This document shows, piece after piece, positions 49,391 through 57,000 of a DNA stretch of 64,000 bases. Source of the stretch: Streptomyces sp. P9-A4 (GTDB lineage Bacteria; Actinomycetota; Actinomycetes; Streptomycetales; Streptomycetaceae); contig NZ_JAZIFY010000001.1 of assembly GCF_036634195.1 (NCBI RefSeq), positions 1,870,501-1,934,500 on the forward strand, read 5' to 3'. Under the pieces are notes generated by a model. The model saw nothing but the letters and a program-made list of their open reading frames with translations, was not told the origin of the DNA and did not search any database. The position numbers and the translations under genes are program-made. How positions within the stretch are numbered: position 1 is the stretch's first letter; each line of letters starts with the position of its first letter.

Positions 49391-50155
49391 ATGGACGGCC
49401 TGCGTTTCGCCTTCGGCACCCTCACGGTGTTCCCCGCCCGCATCACCCGCTGGGACCGGGACGCGGCGCGGGCCGGCATGCTCTGCGCCCCGCTGGCCGG
49501 TCTGGTCGTCGGCCTCTGCGCCGCCGCGCTCGGCGGAGCGTTCCTGGCGCTCGGCTCGGGCCCGCTGCTCGCCGCCGTCGTCAGCACCGCCGTCCCCGCC
49601 GTCCTCACCCGCGGCCTCCACCTCGACGGCCTCGCCGACACCGCCGACGGCCTCGGCAGCGCCAAGCCCGCCGAGGACGCGCTGCGCATCATGAAGCAGT
49701 CGGACGTCGGCCCGTTCGGCGTGATCGTCCTCCTGCTCGTCCTGCTCGCCCAGGTCGCGGCCCTCTTCGAGCTGTACGGGGAGAGCTGGGCGCACGGCGC
49801 GGCCGGCACCGCCCTCGCCGCGACCGTCGCCCGCCTCGCCCTCACCCACGCCTCCCGCCACGGCGTCCCCGCGGCCCGGCCCGAGGGCCTCGGCGCGATC
49901 GTCGCCGCGACGGTCCCGGTCCGCTCGGCGACCCTCGCGACGGCGGTGGTCCTGGTGCTCTGCGCCGTGACGGGCCTGCTGTTCTCGCCGTACGACGCGG
50001 TCCACAACGTCCTGGCGGCCGGGGCCGCGATGGGCGCGGCGGCGCTGCTGCTGCGCCGCTGCCTGCGGCGGTTCGGCGGGGTGACGGGCGATGTGTTCGG
50101 GGCGGTGGAGGAGTCGGCGGCGACGGTGGCCCTGGTGGCGCTCGCACTGGGGTGA
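49391..50155 (+). CDS. cobS: Adenosylcobinamide-GDP ribazoletransferase (cobalamin synthase)
   Basis: 254 aa with six to seven membrane segments. It joins adenosylcobinamide-GDP and alpha-ribazole to give cobalamin. The metal/substrate motif HLDGLADTADGLGS and the conserved KQSDVGPFGV and GDVFGAVEE motifs are present. The ATG at 49391 appears leaderless. It completes the nucleotide-loop pathway with CobU and CobT encoded 3-6 kb upstream, separated by the MprF-like and two membrane protein genes. Confidence 0.94.
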   Translation: MDGLRFAFGTLTVFPARITRWDRDAARAGMLCAPLAGLVVGLCAAALGGAFLALGSGPLLAAVVSTAVPAVLTRGLHLDGLADTADGLGSAKPAEDALRIMKQSDVGPFGVIVLLLVLLAQVAALFELYGESWAHGAAGTALAATVARLALTHASRHGVPAARPEGLGAIVAATVPVRSATLATAVVLVLCAVTGLLFSPYDAVHNVLAAGAAMGAAALLLRRCLRRFGGVTGDVFGAVEESAATVALVALALG

Positions 50156-50196
50156 CCCGCGCCTGATCCACCCCCGGCGCGCCGCCCGCGCCCCCG

Positions 50197-50991
50197 TCAG
50201 CATGGCCGCCGCCACACCCCCAGTTCGTAGTGCTTGAGCATGGAGCTGAGGCCCAGCTTCCGGGCCTGGGGGCAGAACTGTGCCGTCGTCAGTTCGTACT
50301 CGACGTGGAAGACGGCCTTGCCCGCCGCCACGAACGGGGCGAGCCGGCCGCACTCGTCGTACTCCGCGCACTGCTCGTTCACCGCGAAGTCGAAGTCCGG
50401 GAGCAGCTGCGGGATCTGGTCCAGGTCGTTCTTGAGGCCGACCGCCAGGCCGCGTTCATGGGCCAGGCGGGCGATCAGACGGTTGTAGCGGAGCTGGTCG
50501 GCGGCGGTGAGGGGGAAGCCGGTGCGGTTGCGGTAGCCGTCCATGTTGTCGGGTTCGACGGCGTCGAAGCCCTTGTCCCGGCACAGGTCGAGGCGCTTCG
50601 CCATGAGCGGTTCGAGGACGTCGGTGCGGCGGATGTCGAGCCAGCGTTCGCCCTCCCAGCCGTTGCCCTTGCCGAGGACGGACTTCGGGAACGCCGCCGC
50701 GTCGGGGCGGAAGTCCTCCCAGGCGCCGGTGGAGAGGTAGCAGATGACCTTGCGGCCCCGGCGGTGGAGGTCCGCGACGGCGGACGCCGGGTGGTCGAAG
50801 CCGTCGATGTCGTACACGGGGACGTCGACGGTCGGGTCGAGCTTCCCGCTGAGCTGCCACTGCCAGGTCAGGCCGGGCGTCGGCTGCCACCGGTCCGCCC
50901 TCGGCTTCGGATCGGGGCCGGGGCCCGGGGCCGCCGTGCAGGCGGTGGCGAGGAGCAGCAGCCCCGCGAGCAGGGGCAGCGGTCGTCTCAT
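50197..50991 (-). CDS. GH114-like endo-alpha-1,4-polygalactosaminidase, exported
   Basis: 264 aa. The export signal MRRPLPLLAGLLLLATAC may be a lipoprotein signal (weak ATAC lipobox). The TIM-barrel of glycoside hydrolase family 114 follows: TWQWQLSGKLDP, YDIDGFD, VICYLSTGAWEDFRPD, and catalytic-type acids in GFDAVEPDNMDGY and VFHVEYEL. GH114 enzymes (fungal Ega3, the PelA hydrolase domain) cut alpha-1,4-linked galactosamine polymers. The ATG at 50991 overlaps the stop of the spherulin-4-like gene. It is the last gene of the five-gene exopolysaccharide cluster and likely trims or releases the polymer. Confidence 0.88.
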   Translation of the reverse strand: MRRPLPLLAGLLLLATACTAAPGPGPDPKPRADRWQPTPGLTWQWQLSGKLDPTVDVPVYDIDGFDHPASAVADLHRRGRKVICYLSTGAWEDFRPDAAAFPKSVLGKGNGWEGERWLDIRRTDVLEPLMAKRLDLCRDKGFDAVEPDNMDGYRNRTGFPLTAADQLRYNRLIARLAHERGLAVGLKNDLDQIPQLLPDFDFAVNEQCAEYDECGRLAPFVAAGKAVFHVEYELTTAQFCPQARKLGLSSMLKHYELGVWRRPC

Positions 50992-51605
50992 CGGGCGGGC
51001 TCCAGGAGGTGCGGAAGGGTGCCCCAGGGGTGGGCGCCGGTGCCGGGGACGGCGCAGTGCACCGGGGTGGCCGGGCGGACGCCGGGCGGGGCGGCGTAGA
51101 CGAGGTGGCAGTAGTGCGGGGCGACGGGCAGGTCGAGCGCCCGGTAGGTGTCCCAGGGGCCCTCGAAGGTGACGAGGAGGTCGGCGAACTCCTCGTATCC
51201 CGGGTCGGGGTGGGCGCCGTGGTTGAGCACCAGGGTCGCGGCTCCGGCGGAGCGGGCCGCGACCGCGATCCGGCGGTAGTGGCCGAGGGCGTCGGGCGAG
51301 GTCGACACCTGGTCGAGGAAGGCGCCGTCGGTGCCGTACCAGTCGCGGTGCCGGAGCAGGTCGGTGACGACCTCGGCGTGCGGGCGGCGCCCGTAGGCGG
51401 TGTCCGCGTAGCCGAGGAGCCGGACGCCGGACGCCCGCAGCCGGCCGGCGCTCTCCGCGAACGCCGGGTCGGGCGCCTCGCCCGCGCCGCTCGCCGGGTT
51501 GACGACGACGCCGTACAGGGACGGGGCCGCGTCCACGAGCGCCGACCAGGCCTCGGGACGGTCGGCCGGGTGCTCGTAGAACGGCACCAGGAGGAAACGA
51601 TTCAC
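50988..51605 (-). CDS. Spherulin-4-like (GH135-type) glycosidase
   Basis: 205 aa, TIM-barrel-like. It starts MNRFLLVPFYEHPADRPEAW and has YGVVVNPASGAGEAPD, LLGYADTAYGRRP, GAFLDQVSTSP and LVTFEGPWDTYRAL, the sequence pattern of spherulin 4. In Aspergillus this family (Sph3, GH135) cuts galactosaminogalactan and is needed for its synthesis. No export signal is visible, so it may work inside the cell or leave by another route. GTG start at 51605, 12 nt after the membrane-protein stop; its own stop overlaps the GH114 start (ATGA). Confidence 0.85.
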   Translation of the reverse strand: MNRFLLVPFYEHPADRPEAWSALVDAAPSLYGVVVNPASGAGEAPDPAFAESAGRLRASGVRLLGYADTAYGRRPHAEVVTDLLRHRDWYGTDGAFLDQVSTSPDALGHYRRIAVAARSAGAATLVLNHGAHPDPGYEEFADLLVTFEGPWDTYRALDLPVAPHYCHLVYAAPPGVRPATPVHCAVPGTGAHPWGTLPHLLEPAR

Positions 51606-51617
51606 GGGCCGAGTCCC

Positions 51618-53069
51618 CTAGACGCGGTGGGCGGTCGGTCGTACCAGCAGAACACAGGTGAGTACGGCGAGCACGGCGGCCGCTCCCCCGGCCGCCACCG
51701 GGCCCGCGGCGGGTTCCGCGGTCTGTGCCGCCGCCGCGAGCAGACACACGGCGGCGGCGCTCAGCACCGCGCCGAAGGCCTGGAGCAGCAGCCCCAGCCA
51801 CAGCACGGTCCCGATCAGGAGCAGGGTGACGAGCCGCGGGAGTGCCGGCCAGGGCGCCCCCGGCCACGCCAGGGTCGCGGCGAGGGTGAGCCCGACGAGG
51901 ACCGTGAGGTAGCCGCCGAGGCAGAGCACCAGGGTGCCGGTGACCGCGCGGCGGAACTCACGGGCGGTGGTGAGGGTCCGCAGCCGGGTCAGGCTCTCGC
52001 CGCGGAAGCGGTGCAGCAGCCACTCGGCGGGCCCCATGGAGAGGGTCAGCGCCATCACCGCGCCCGCCCCGCTCACCAGCGTGTCGCCGACGCCCGCGTG
52101 CAGCACCAGGAGACCGCTGCCGAGGCCGAACAGTCCGTACGGGAAGGAGGCGGCGCGCGGGGGGCCGCCGCGTCCCGCCGCGCCGCGCCGCGCGCCCGGC
52201 CGGAGAACGAGCGCGGCGAAGACGGTGCTCGCGGTGAGCGCGGCGAGGAGGAGGGCGGCGCGCAGCGGGTCGGGCAGGTCCCAGCGGAAGGCGGGGACGG
52301 CTCCGGCGAGCGGCACCAGGGCGCAGAGCAGGGCCCGTTCGCGGCCGAGAACGAGCAGGACGGTAGCGGCGGCGAGGTAGAGCGACTGCCCGGCGGCGAA
52401 CAGGGCCGCCGGGATCTCGCCGGGCGCGGCGGTCGCGAGGGCGACGGCCGTACCGGCGAGGGCGCCCGTCGGGGCGCCGAGGAGCAGGGTGCGGGCGGCG
52501 GCGGGCCGGTCGCCGAGGCCGAGCCAGGTGTACGCGCGGTGGGACAGGGCCTGGTTCCACACCCAGCCGGTGACGGCGCCCGCGAGGAGCGGGACGGTGC
52601 CGCCGGGGAGACCGAACCGGCCGTGCTCCCCGGCGAGGAGGGGTGAGGCGAGGACGTACGCGAGGCCGGGCAGCGCGAAGACGAGGCCGCGCAGGAGGCA
52701 GCCCGCGAGCCCGCTGTGCCAGGGCCCGGCGGGCGGCGCCTCCGGGGCGGGGTGGCGCCGCTCCACGCGCGCGTAGAGGTCCTCGGCGAGCTCGAAGGAG
52801 TCGGCGCGGCCGTAGGTGAGGCGGATGTGGTCGTCGGTCATGCCGTCGGATTCGAGGAGGGCGGCGATCTCGTCGGGGTGGACGGCGACGGCGGCGAGTC
52901 CCCCGATCCGCTCGGTGAGCCGGTCGAGCGGATCGGGGGCGAGGTCGCCCACGGCGGGGTTGCTTCCCGGGGGCCTTCCGGGTGCTCCCGGCGTCTCCGC
53001 CCGCGGGCGCGGGATCGCCGGCAGTGGGGTGTGGGTGGTCGGGCGTCTCAGCCAGAGGGAGCCGCTCAT
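51618..53069 (-). CDS. 12-TM membrane protein, probable polysaccharide exporter (PelG-like)
   Basis: 483 aa. The first ~130 residues are cytoplasmic and charged (DPLDRLTERIGGLAAVAVHP, ALLESDGMTDDHIRLTYGRA). Twelve hydrophobic segments follow, a number and arrangement like MOP/PelG flippases (~450-480 aa). I cannot prove family membership from sequence alone. The ATG at 53069 overlaps the pelF stop (ATGA), so it is translated with PelF, as PelG is encoded next to pelF in Pel operons. It probably forms the membrane part of a polymerase-export complex (inference). Confidence 0.75.
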   Translation of the reverse strand: MSGSLWLRRPTTHTPLPAIPRPRAETPGAPGRPPGSNPAVGDLAPDPLDRLTERIGGLAAVAVHPDEIAALLESDGMTDDHIRLTYGRADSFELAEDLYARVERRHPAPEAPPAGPWHSGLAGCLLRGLVFALPGLAYVLASPLLAGEHGRFGLPGGTVPLLAGAVTGWVWNQALSHRAYTWLGLGDRPAAARTLLLGAPTGALAGTAVALATAAPGEIPAALFAAGQSLYLAAATVLLVLGRERALLCALVPLAGAVPAFRWDLPDPLRAALLLAALTASTVFAALVLRPGARRGAAGRGGPPRAASFPYGLFGLGSGLLVLHAGVGDTLVSGAGAVMALTLSMGPAEWLLHRFRGESLTRLRTLTTAREFRRAVTGTLVLCLGGYLTVLVGLTLAATLAWPGAPWPALPRLVTLLLIGTVLWLGLLLQAFGAVLSAAAVCLLAAAAQTAEPAAGPVAAGGAAAVLAVLTCVLLVRPTAHRV

Positions 53070-54613
53070 GCCGGGGTGCCTCCCGCGACGAGGGTGGGGG
53101 TGATGCGGCGGGGCGCGGGCAGGCGGACCGGCCACGGCTTGGGGTGGGCGACGGGGCGTACGGGTCCGGTCCGCTCGCCCGCGAGTTCGCGGTAGATCTG
53201 GCGGAAGCCGTCCACCGAGCGGTGCAGGGTGAAGCGGTCGACGACCCGCTGCCGGGCCTGCCGGCCGAGTTCGGCGCGGCGGTCCCCGTCGCGCAGGAGC
53301 GCGGTGACGGCGGCGGCCATGACGGCCGGTTCGCGGGGCGGGACGACGATCCCGGCGTCCCCGACGGCCTCCCGGACCCCGCCGACGTCGGTGGAGACGG
53401 TGGCCCGGCCGCAGGACATGGCCTCGATGAGGGAGAAGGGGAAGCCCTCGCTGATGGAGGAGAGCATGACCACGCTGCCGGCCGCGTAGGCGGAGGGTAC
53501 GTCCGAGACGCGGCCCTCGAAGGTGAGGCCGTCGGTGACGCCGAGTTCGGCGGCGAGCTTCTCCAGCCGGGTGAGGTAGTCCTCGTTCCCGGCGGGGACG
53601 GGGCCGAACAACCGGAGCCGCAGCTCGGGGAGTTCGGCGCGGCAGATCGCGTACGCCCTGATGAGGGTTTCGAGGTCCTTGATGGGGTCGACGCGCCCGC
53701 ACCAGCTGAGGGTGGGTGCCTCGGGTTCGGGGCCGGCCTCGGGGAAGAGGGCCGGGTCGACGCCGTTGTAGACGGTGCGGATGCGGTCGACGGGGGCGCC
53801 GCCGCGCTCCTCCCAGCGCCGGTTGTACTGGTTGCAGGGGGTGATGAGGTCGGCCTTGCGGTAGCCGAGGGTGTTGAGCTCGCGGTAGAAGCCGAGCATG
53901 AGGGCCTTGACGGGCCAGCGCTGCGCGTCGGTGCGGTAGCCGAGGTAGCGCTCGCGGAGGTAGATGCCGTGTTCGGTGAGCAGGAAGGGCACCCCTTCGA
54001 AGTGCTGTGCGGCGAGCGCCGGAAGCGTGGCGAGGCCGCTGGAGACGGCGTGCGCGACGCCGTCGGTGGATATCCGGGCGGCGAGCGGCCGCAGGGCGTG
54101 TTCGAGCAGGTCGGTGGCGGTGAGCGCGTCGTGGACGGTGGGCCGGGCGGCGAGCGTCGGCAGATGGGGCATGGTCCAGATCCACATCAGGGAGCGCAGC
54201 GCGGCCTCGGAGCGCAGGGCCGTGGTCAGCCTTCCCTGGCGGGCGAGTTCGGCCAGTTCGTACAGGCCGGTGCCGAAGTCGCAGTCGGCCCCGGGGTCGA
54301 GGAGGGCGAGCAGGACGCGTTCGTAGGCGTCGAGGAAGCGGCGGCGCGTACGCCCCCGCAGGGGCCGGCGTGCGCGCACGGGCGCCGCCGGCCCCTGCGG
54401 GAGGCCCCAGAGGGGGTACGCGGTGTGCCGGGTGACGTTGGACGGCAGCTCCCAGGTGACGGGCTCGCGGCCGCTGCCGATGAGGGCGAGGATCTCGAAG
54501 TCGACCTCGGGCATGCCGCGGACGAGCTGGTCGCACCAGGTGCTGACGCCGCCGTGGACGTGCGGGTAGGTGCCTTCGGTGAGCATGGTGACGTGACGGC
54601 CACGGCTCGGCAT
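53066..54613 (-). CDS. pelF: GT4 glycosyltransferase PelF
   Basis: 515 aa. The N-terminal DUF3492-type region starts SRGRHVTMLTEGTYPHVHGG and continues with VSTWCDQLVRGMPEVDFEI, the PelF signature. The C-terminal GT4 half has LSWCGRVDPIKDLETLIRAY, LRLFGPVP and the donor-binding EGFPFSLIEAMSCG (E-x7-E). PelF is the cytoplasmic synthase of the Pel polymer (partly deacetylated 1,4-GalNAc), using UDP-GalNAc. No export signal is present. The ATG at 54613 lies 25 nt downstream of the deacetylase gene. No UDP-GlcNAc 4-epimerase is encoded nearby. Confidence 0.88.
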   Translation of the reverse strand: MPSRGRHVTMLTEGTYPHVHGGVSTWCDQLVRGMPEVDFEILALIGSGREPVTWELPSNVTRHTAYPLWGLPQGPAAPVRARRPLRGRTRRRFLDAYERVLLALLDPGADCDFGTGLYELAELARQGRLTTALRSEAALRSLMWIWTMPHLPTLAARPTVHDALTATDLLEHALRPLAARISTDGVAHAVSSGLATLPALAAQHFEGVPFLLTEHGIYLRERYLGYRTDAQRWPVKALMLGFYRELNTLGYRKADLITPCNQYNRRWEERGGAPVDRIRTVYNGVDPALFPEAGPEPEAPTLSWCGRVDPIKDLETLIRAYAICRAELPELRLRLFGPVPAGNEDYLTRLEKLAAELGVTDGLTFEGRVSDVPSAYAAGSVVMLSSISEGFPFSLIEAMSCGRATVSTDVGGVREAVGDAGIVVPPREPAVMAAAVTALLRDGDRRAELGRQARQRVVDRFTLHRSVDGFRQIYRELAGERTGPVRPVAHPKPWPVRLPAPRRITPTLVAGGTPA

Positions 54614-54638
54614 GTGCGTTCCCCCCAGAACGTGCTGG

Positions 54639-56696
54639 TCAGGCGGTCGGGAGCGTGAGTGTGACGCTGGTCTGGAGCAGTTCGGGCGTGGTCCAGGCGG
54701 AGCGGGTTCCCGCGTAGGGCGCTCCGAAGGCGGTGGTGCCGAGGAGGAGGCGCTTACGGGTGCCCTCGGGGGCGGTGACGGGCGCGGCGAGGCCGCCGGG
54801 GGCCTTGACGGTGACCGTGGTGCCGACGCGGTAGGCGGTGACCTTGCCGGCGGCGAGAGCCTGGTCCCAGGCGATGCGGCGGGTCAGCTCGGTGCCGACG
54901 TCCTTCTGGGCGGGGTTGACCAGCGGGGCGCTGGGCGCGAACAGGGCCCGGTAGTCGCCGAGGACCCGGTCGAGGACGGGGTAGAGGAGGCGTTCCTCGG
55001 CGAGGTTGGACTGGTGCACGTAGTGCGGGCGGGGGTCGTTGCCGAGGACGTGGGAGAGGGCGGTGCGGGCTTCCTGCGGCACGATGTGGTCGGCGTAGCC
55101 GGTGGCCGCGGGGAGCGGGGCGGGCAGACAGGTGGAGGCCGGGTCGGACTCGCAGGTGCCGCTGCCGCCGTCGGCGCGGGAGGTGTAGATCCAGTTGTAC
55201 TCGTCGGCCATCTCGGCGGCGGTGCCCACGTTGTAGTACACGTTCATGGGGTGGCGGGGCACGGTCTTCGCGGCGCCGGTGGCGGTCCCGACCGAACGCT
55301 GCTGCGGTTCGCGGGAGTTGTCGCTGCCGGTCCACTTGACGCCGTTGTCGGCGAGGGCGCCGGCGAGGTTGGGGTTGTCGACGGGCTGCTGGGGCAGGGT
55401 CCTGAGGCCGGAGTGCTCGCCGGTGACGAGTTCGCTCCGGTCGACCGAGATGCCTTTGCCGAGGGCCCAGTTGTAGTTGTCGCGGATCTGGCCGGAGAGT
55501 TCGGAGCGGCTGACCCAGAGGGTGTTGCCCGCGGTGTCCTTGGCGCACTGCCAGGGGACGACGACGTTGTCCTGGACGCAGCCGAGGAACGGGTGGGTGT
55601 AGGTGTGGTTGATCCACCGGTACTGGGCGCGGTCCGCGACGAGCCGGGCGGTGAGCGGGTCGCTGCCGCCGTGCTCGGTCTTCCACTGCTCGCCCTGGCC
55701 GCCGTTGTAGACCATGTCGAGGGTGAAACCGGCGGACTTCTGCCAGGCGGCGGCGTACTGGGCGTCCGCGGCCGTCATCCGGATCGGGTCGGCGCCCTCG
55801 CCGTCGTCGCCGGCGCAGTCGAAGTCGCCGGGGGTGCAGTCGAGGCTCGCGTCCCAGCGGGCGTCGGGGGCGAAGACGTCGTCGACGTGGACGGAGAGGT
55901 AGTTGCGGCTCTGTCCGAGGTGGACGCCCTGCGTGAGCCATTCGACGATGCCTCGGGCGAGGGCCCGGAACTGCCGCTGGTACTGGTTGTAGGCGAAGGT
56001 GACGACGAGTTCGCGGCGCCCGTCGGCGGCGTACTCGCCGACGAGGCTGGCCCGGCCGCCGGCCCCGTCGACGGGCATGTCCAGGTAGCTGGTGTAGCCG
56101 GCGCGGGGGCGGCCGGCGTACCCGTAACTCTCCGAGACGGTGGGGTCGTTGTCCTCGAAGGCGAGCGACCCGTTCAGGTAGCCGAAGGGGCCGGTCCTCC
56201 CGGCGGCGGTGACGCCGGCGGTGGTCCCGTCGAGGACGCCGGACCAGCCTCCCTCGTTCGTGTAGTCGAGTCCGACGCCTGGGTGCGACCAGGTGTAGGC
56301 GTCGACCTGCGGGATCCCGAAGGTCCGCTCGTACGTCTGGAGGGCGGTGTGCTCGGCCGAGTCCGGGCCGAAGGCACTCTCGTGGGGCAGGACGACGCCC
56401 TGGTACTTGGCGCGGGGGCGGCCGTCGAGCGTGTCGCTGAGGAAGGCGGTGTCGAGCACCGGCCGGTTCGGGTCGTTCAGGTCGATCCTGCGGTACGGGA
56501 CGCCGGAGCCTTTCAGCTCGGCGGTGATCGCCCCGACCGCGCTGCCGCCGTCGTCGACGACGAGGACGGTGAGGTCCACGCGGGGCGGTGTCGCGGCGAC
56601 CGCCTGCGCGGACGGGACGACGGTGGCGAGCAGCGCGGCGGTGGCGAGGGCCGCGATCCGGGCGGTTCTGGGCGTACGGATTCGGTCGGAGTCCAT
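54639..56696 (-). CDS. Secreted CE18-like polysaccharide deacetylase (Agd3/PelA-like)
   Basis: 685 aa with an N-terminal signal peptide (ARIAALATAALLATVVPSAQA). Residues ~40-250 form a beta-rich region starting LTVLVVDDGGSAVGAITAEL; in fungal Agd3 this place holds a carbohydrate-binding module. The catalytic barrel shows the metal motifs SVHVDDVFAPD (Asp-Asp) and WINHTYTHPFLG (H-x3-H), the pattern of metal-dependent N-acetylgalactosamine deacetylases. It should remove acetyl groups from the exported polymer, making it cationic and adhesive. The C-terminal ~100 residues look like a beta-sandwich. It is the first gene of the minus-strand cluster. The ATG at 56696 has GGGGGA upstream. Confidence 0.83.
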   Translation of the reverse strand: MDSDRIRTPRTARIAALATAALLATVVPSAQAVAATPPRVDLTVLVVDDGGSAVGAITAELKGSGVPYRRIDLNDPNRPVLDTAFLSDTLDGRPRAKYQGVVLPHESAFGPDSAEHTALQTYERTFGIPQVDAYTWSHPGVGLDYTNEGGWSGVLDGTTAGVTAAGRTGPFGYLNGSLAFEDNDPTVSESYGYAGRPRAGYTSYLDMPVDGAGGRASLVGEYAADGRRELVVTFAYNQYQRQFRALARGIVEWLTQGVHLGQSRNYLSVHVDDVFAPDARWDASLDCTPGDFDCAGDDGEGADPIRMTAADAQYAAAWQKSAGFTLDMVYNGGQGEQWKTEHGGSDPLTARLVADRAQYRWINHTYTHPFLGCVQDNVVVPWQCAKDTAGNTLWVSRSELSGQIRDNYNWALGKGISVDRSELVTGEHSGLRTLPQQPVDNPNLAGALADNGVKWTGSDNSREPQQRSVGTATGAAKTVPRHPMNVYYNVGTAAEMADEYNWIYTSRADGGSGTCESDPASTCLPAPLPAATGYADHIVPQEARTALSHVLGNDPRPHYVHQSNLAEERLLYPVLDRVLGDYRALFAPSAPLVNPAQKDVGTELTRRIAWDQALAAGKVTAYRVGTTVTVKAPGGLAAPVTAPEGTRKRLLLGTTAFGAPYAGTRSAWTTPELLQTSVTLTLPTA

Positions 56697-57000
56697 GGCA
56701 GGTGTCCCCCCTCGACGGGCTCTTCCCGAACCGGCGGGACCCGTGGAGATGTCGCAGATGAGGCGAGGGACGGTGGGTCGTCCTCGCGTGAATGAGGCGA
56801 GTGTGACCGGGCGACAGGGGCCGGAACGGTAAACATGAAAGAGACACCACGGATGAGTGAATCAACGCCGCCGTGAGCGAACCCGGCGAGCGAGCGTAGG
56901 CTCGTTCTCGGCGCTCTCCGGGCCGAAATACGATGCGGCGGGCACGGTCGGCCTATCCCTCGACCGCCACAGAACTCAATGGAAGCGAGATTTCACCACC
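56697..57000. other. Divergent intergenic region, deacetylase gene / pepA
   Basis: 304 nt. Plus-strand hexamers TAGGCT (56897-56902) and TACGAT (56929-56934) are possible -10 elements for pepA, without clear -35 boxes. For the deacetylase direction no convincing promoter is seen. No gene or RNA is apparent. Confidence 0.35.
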
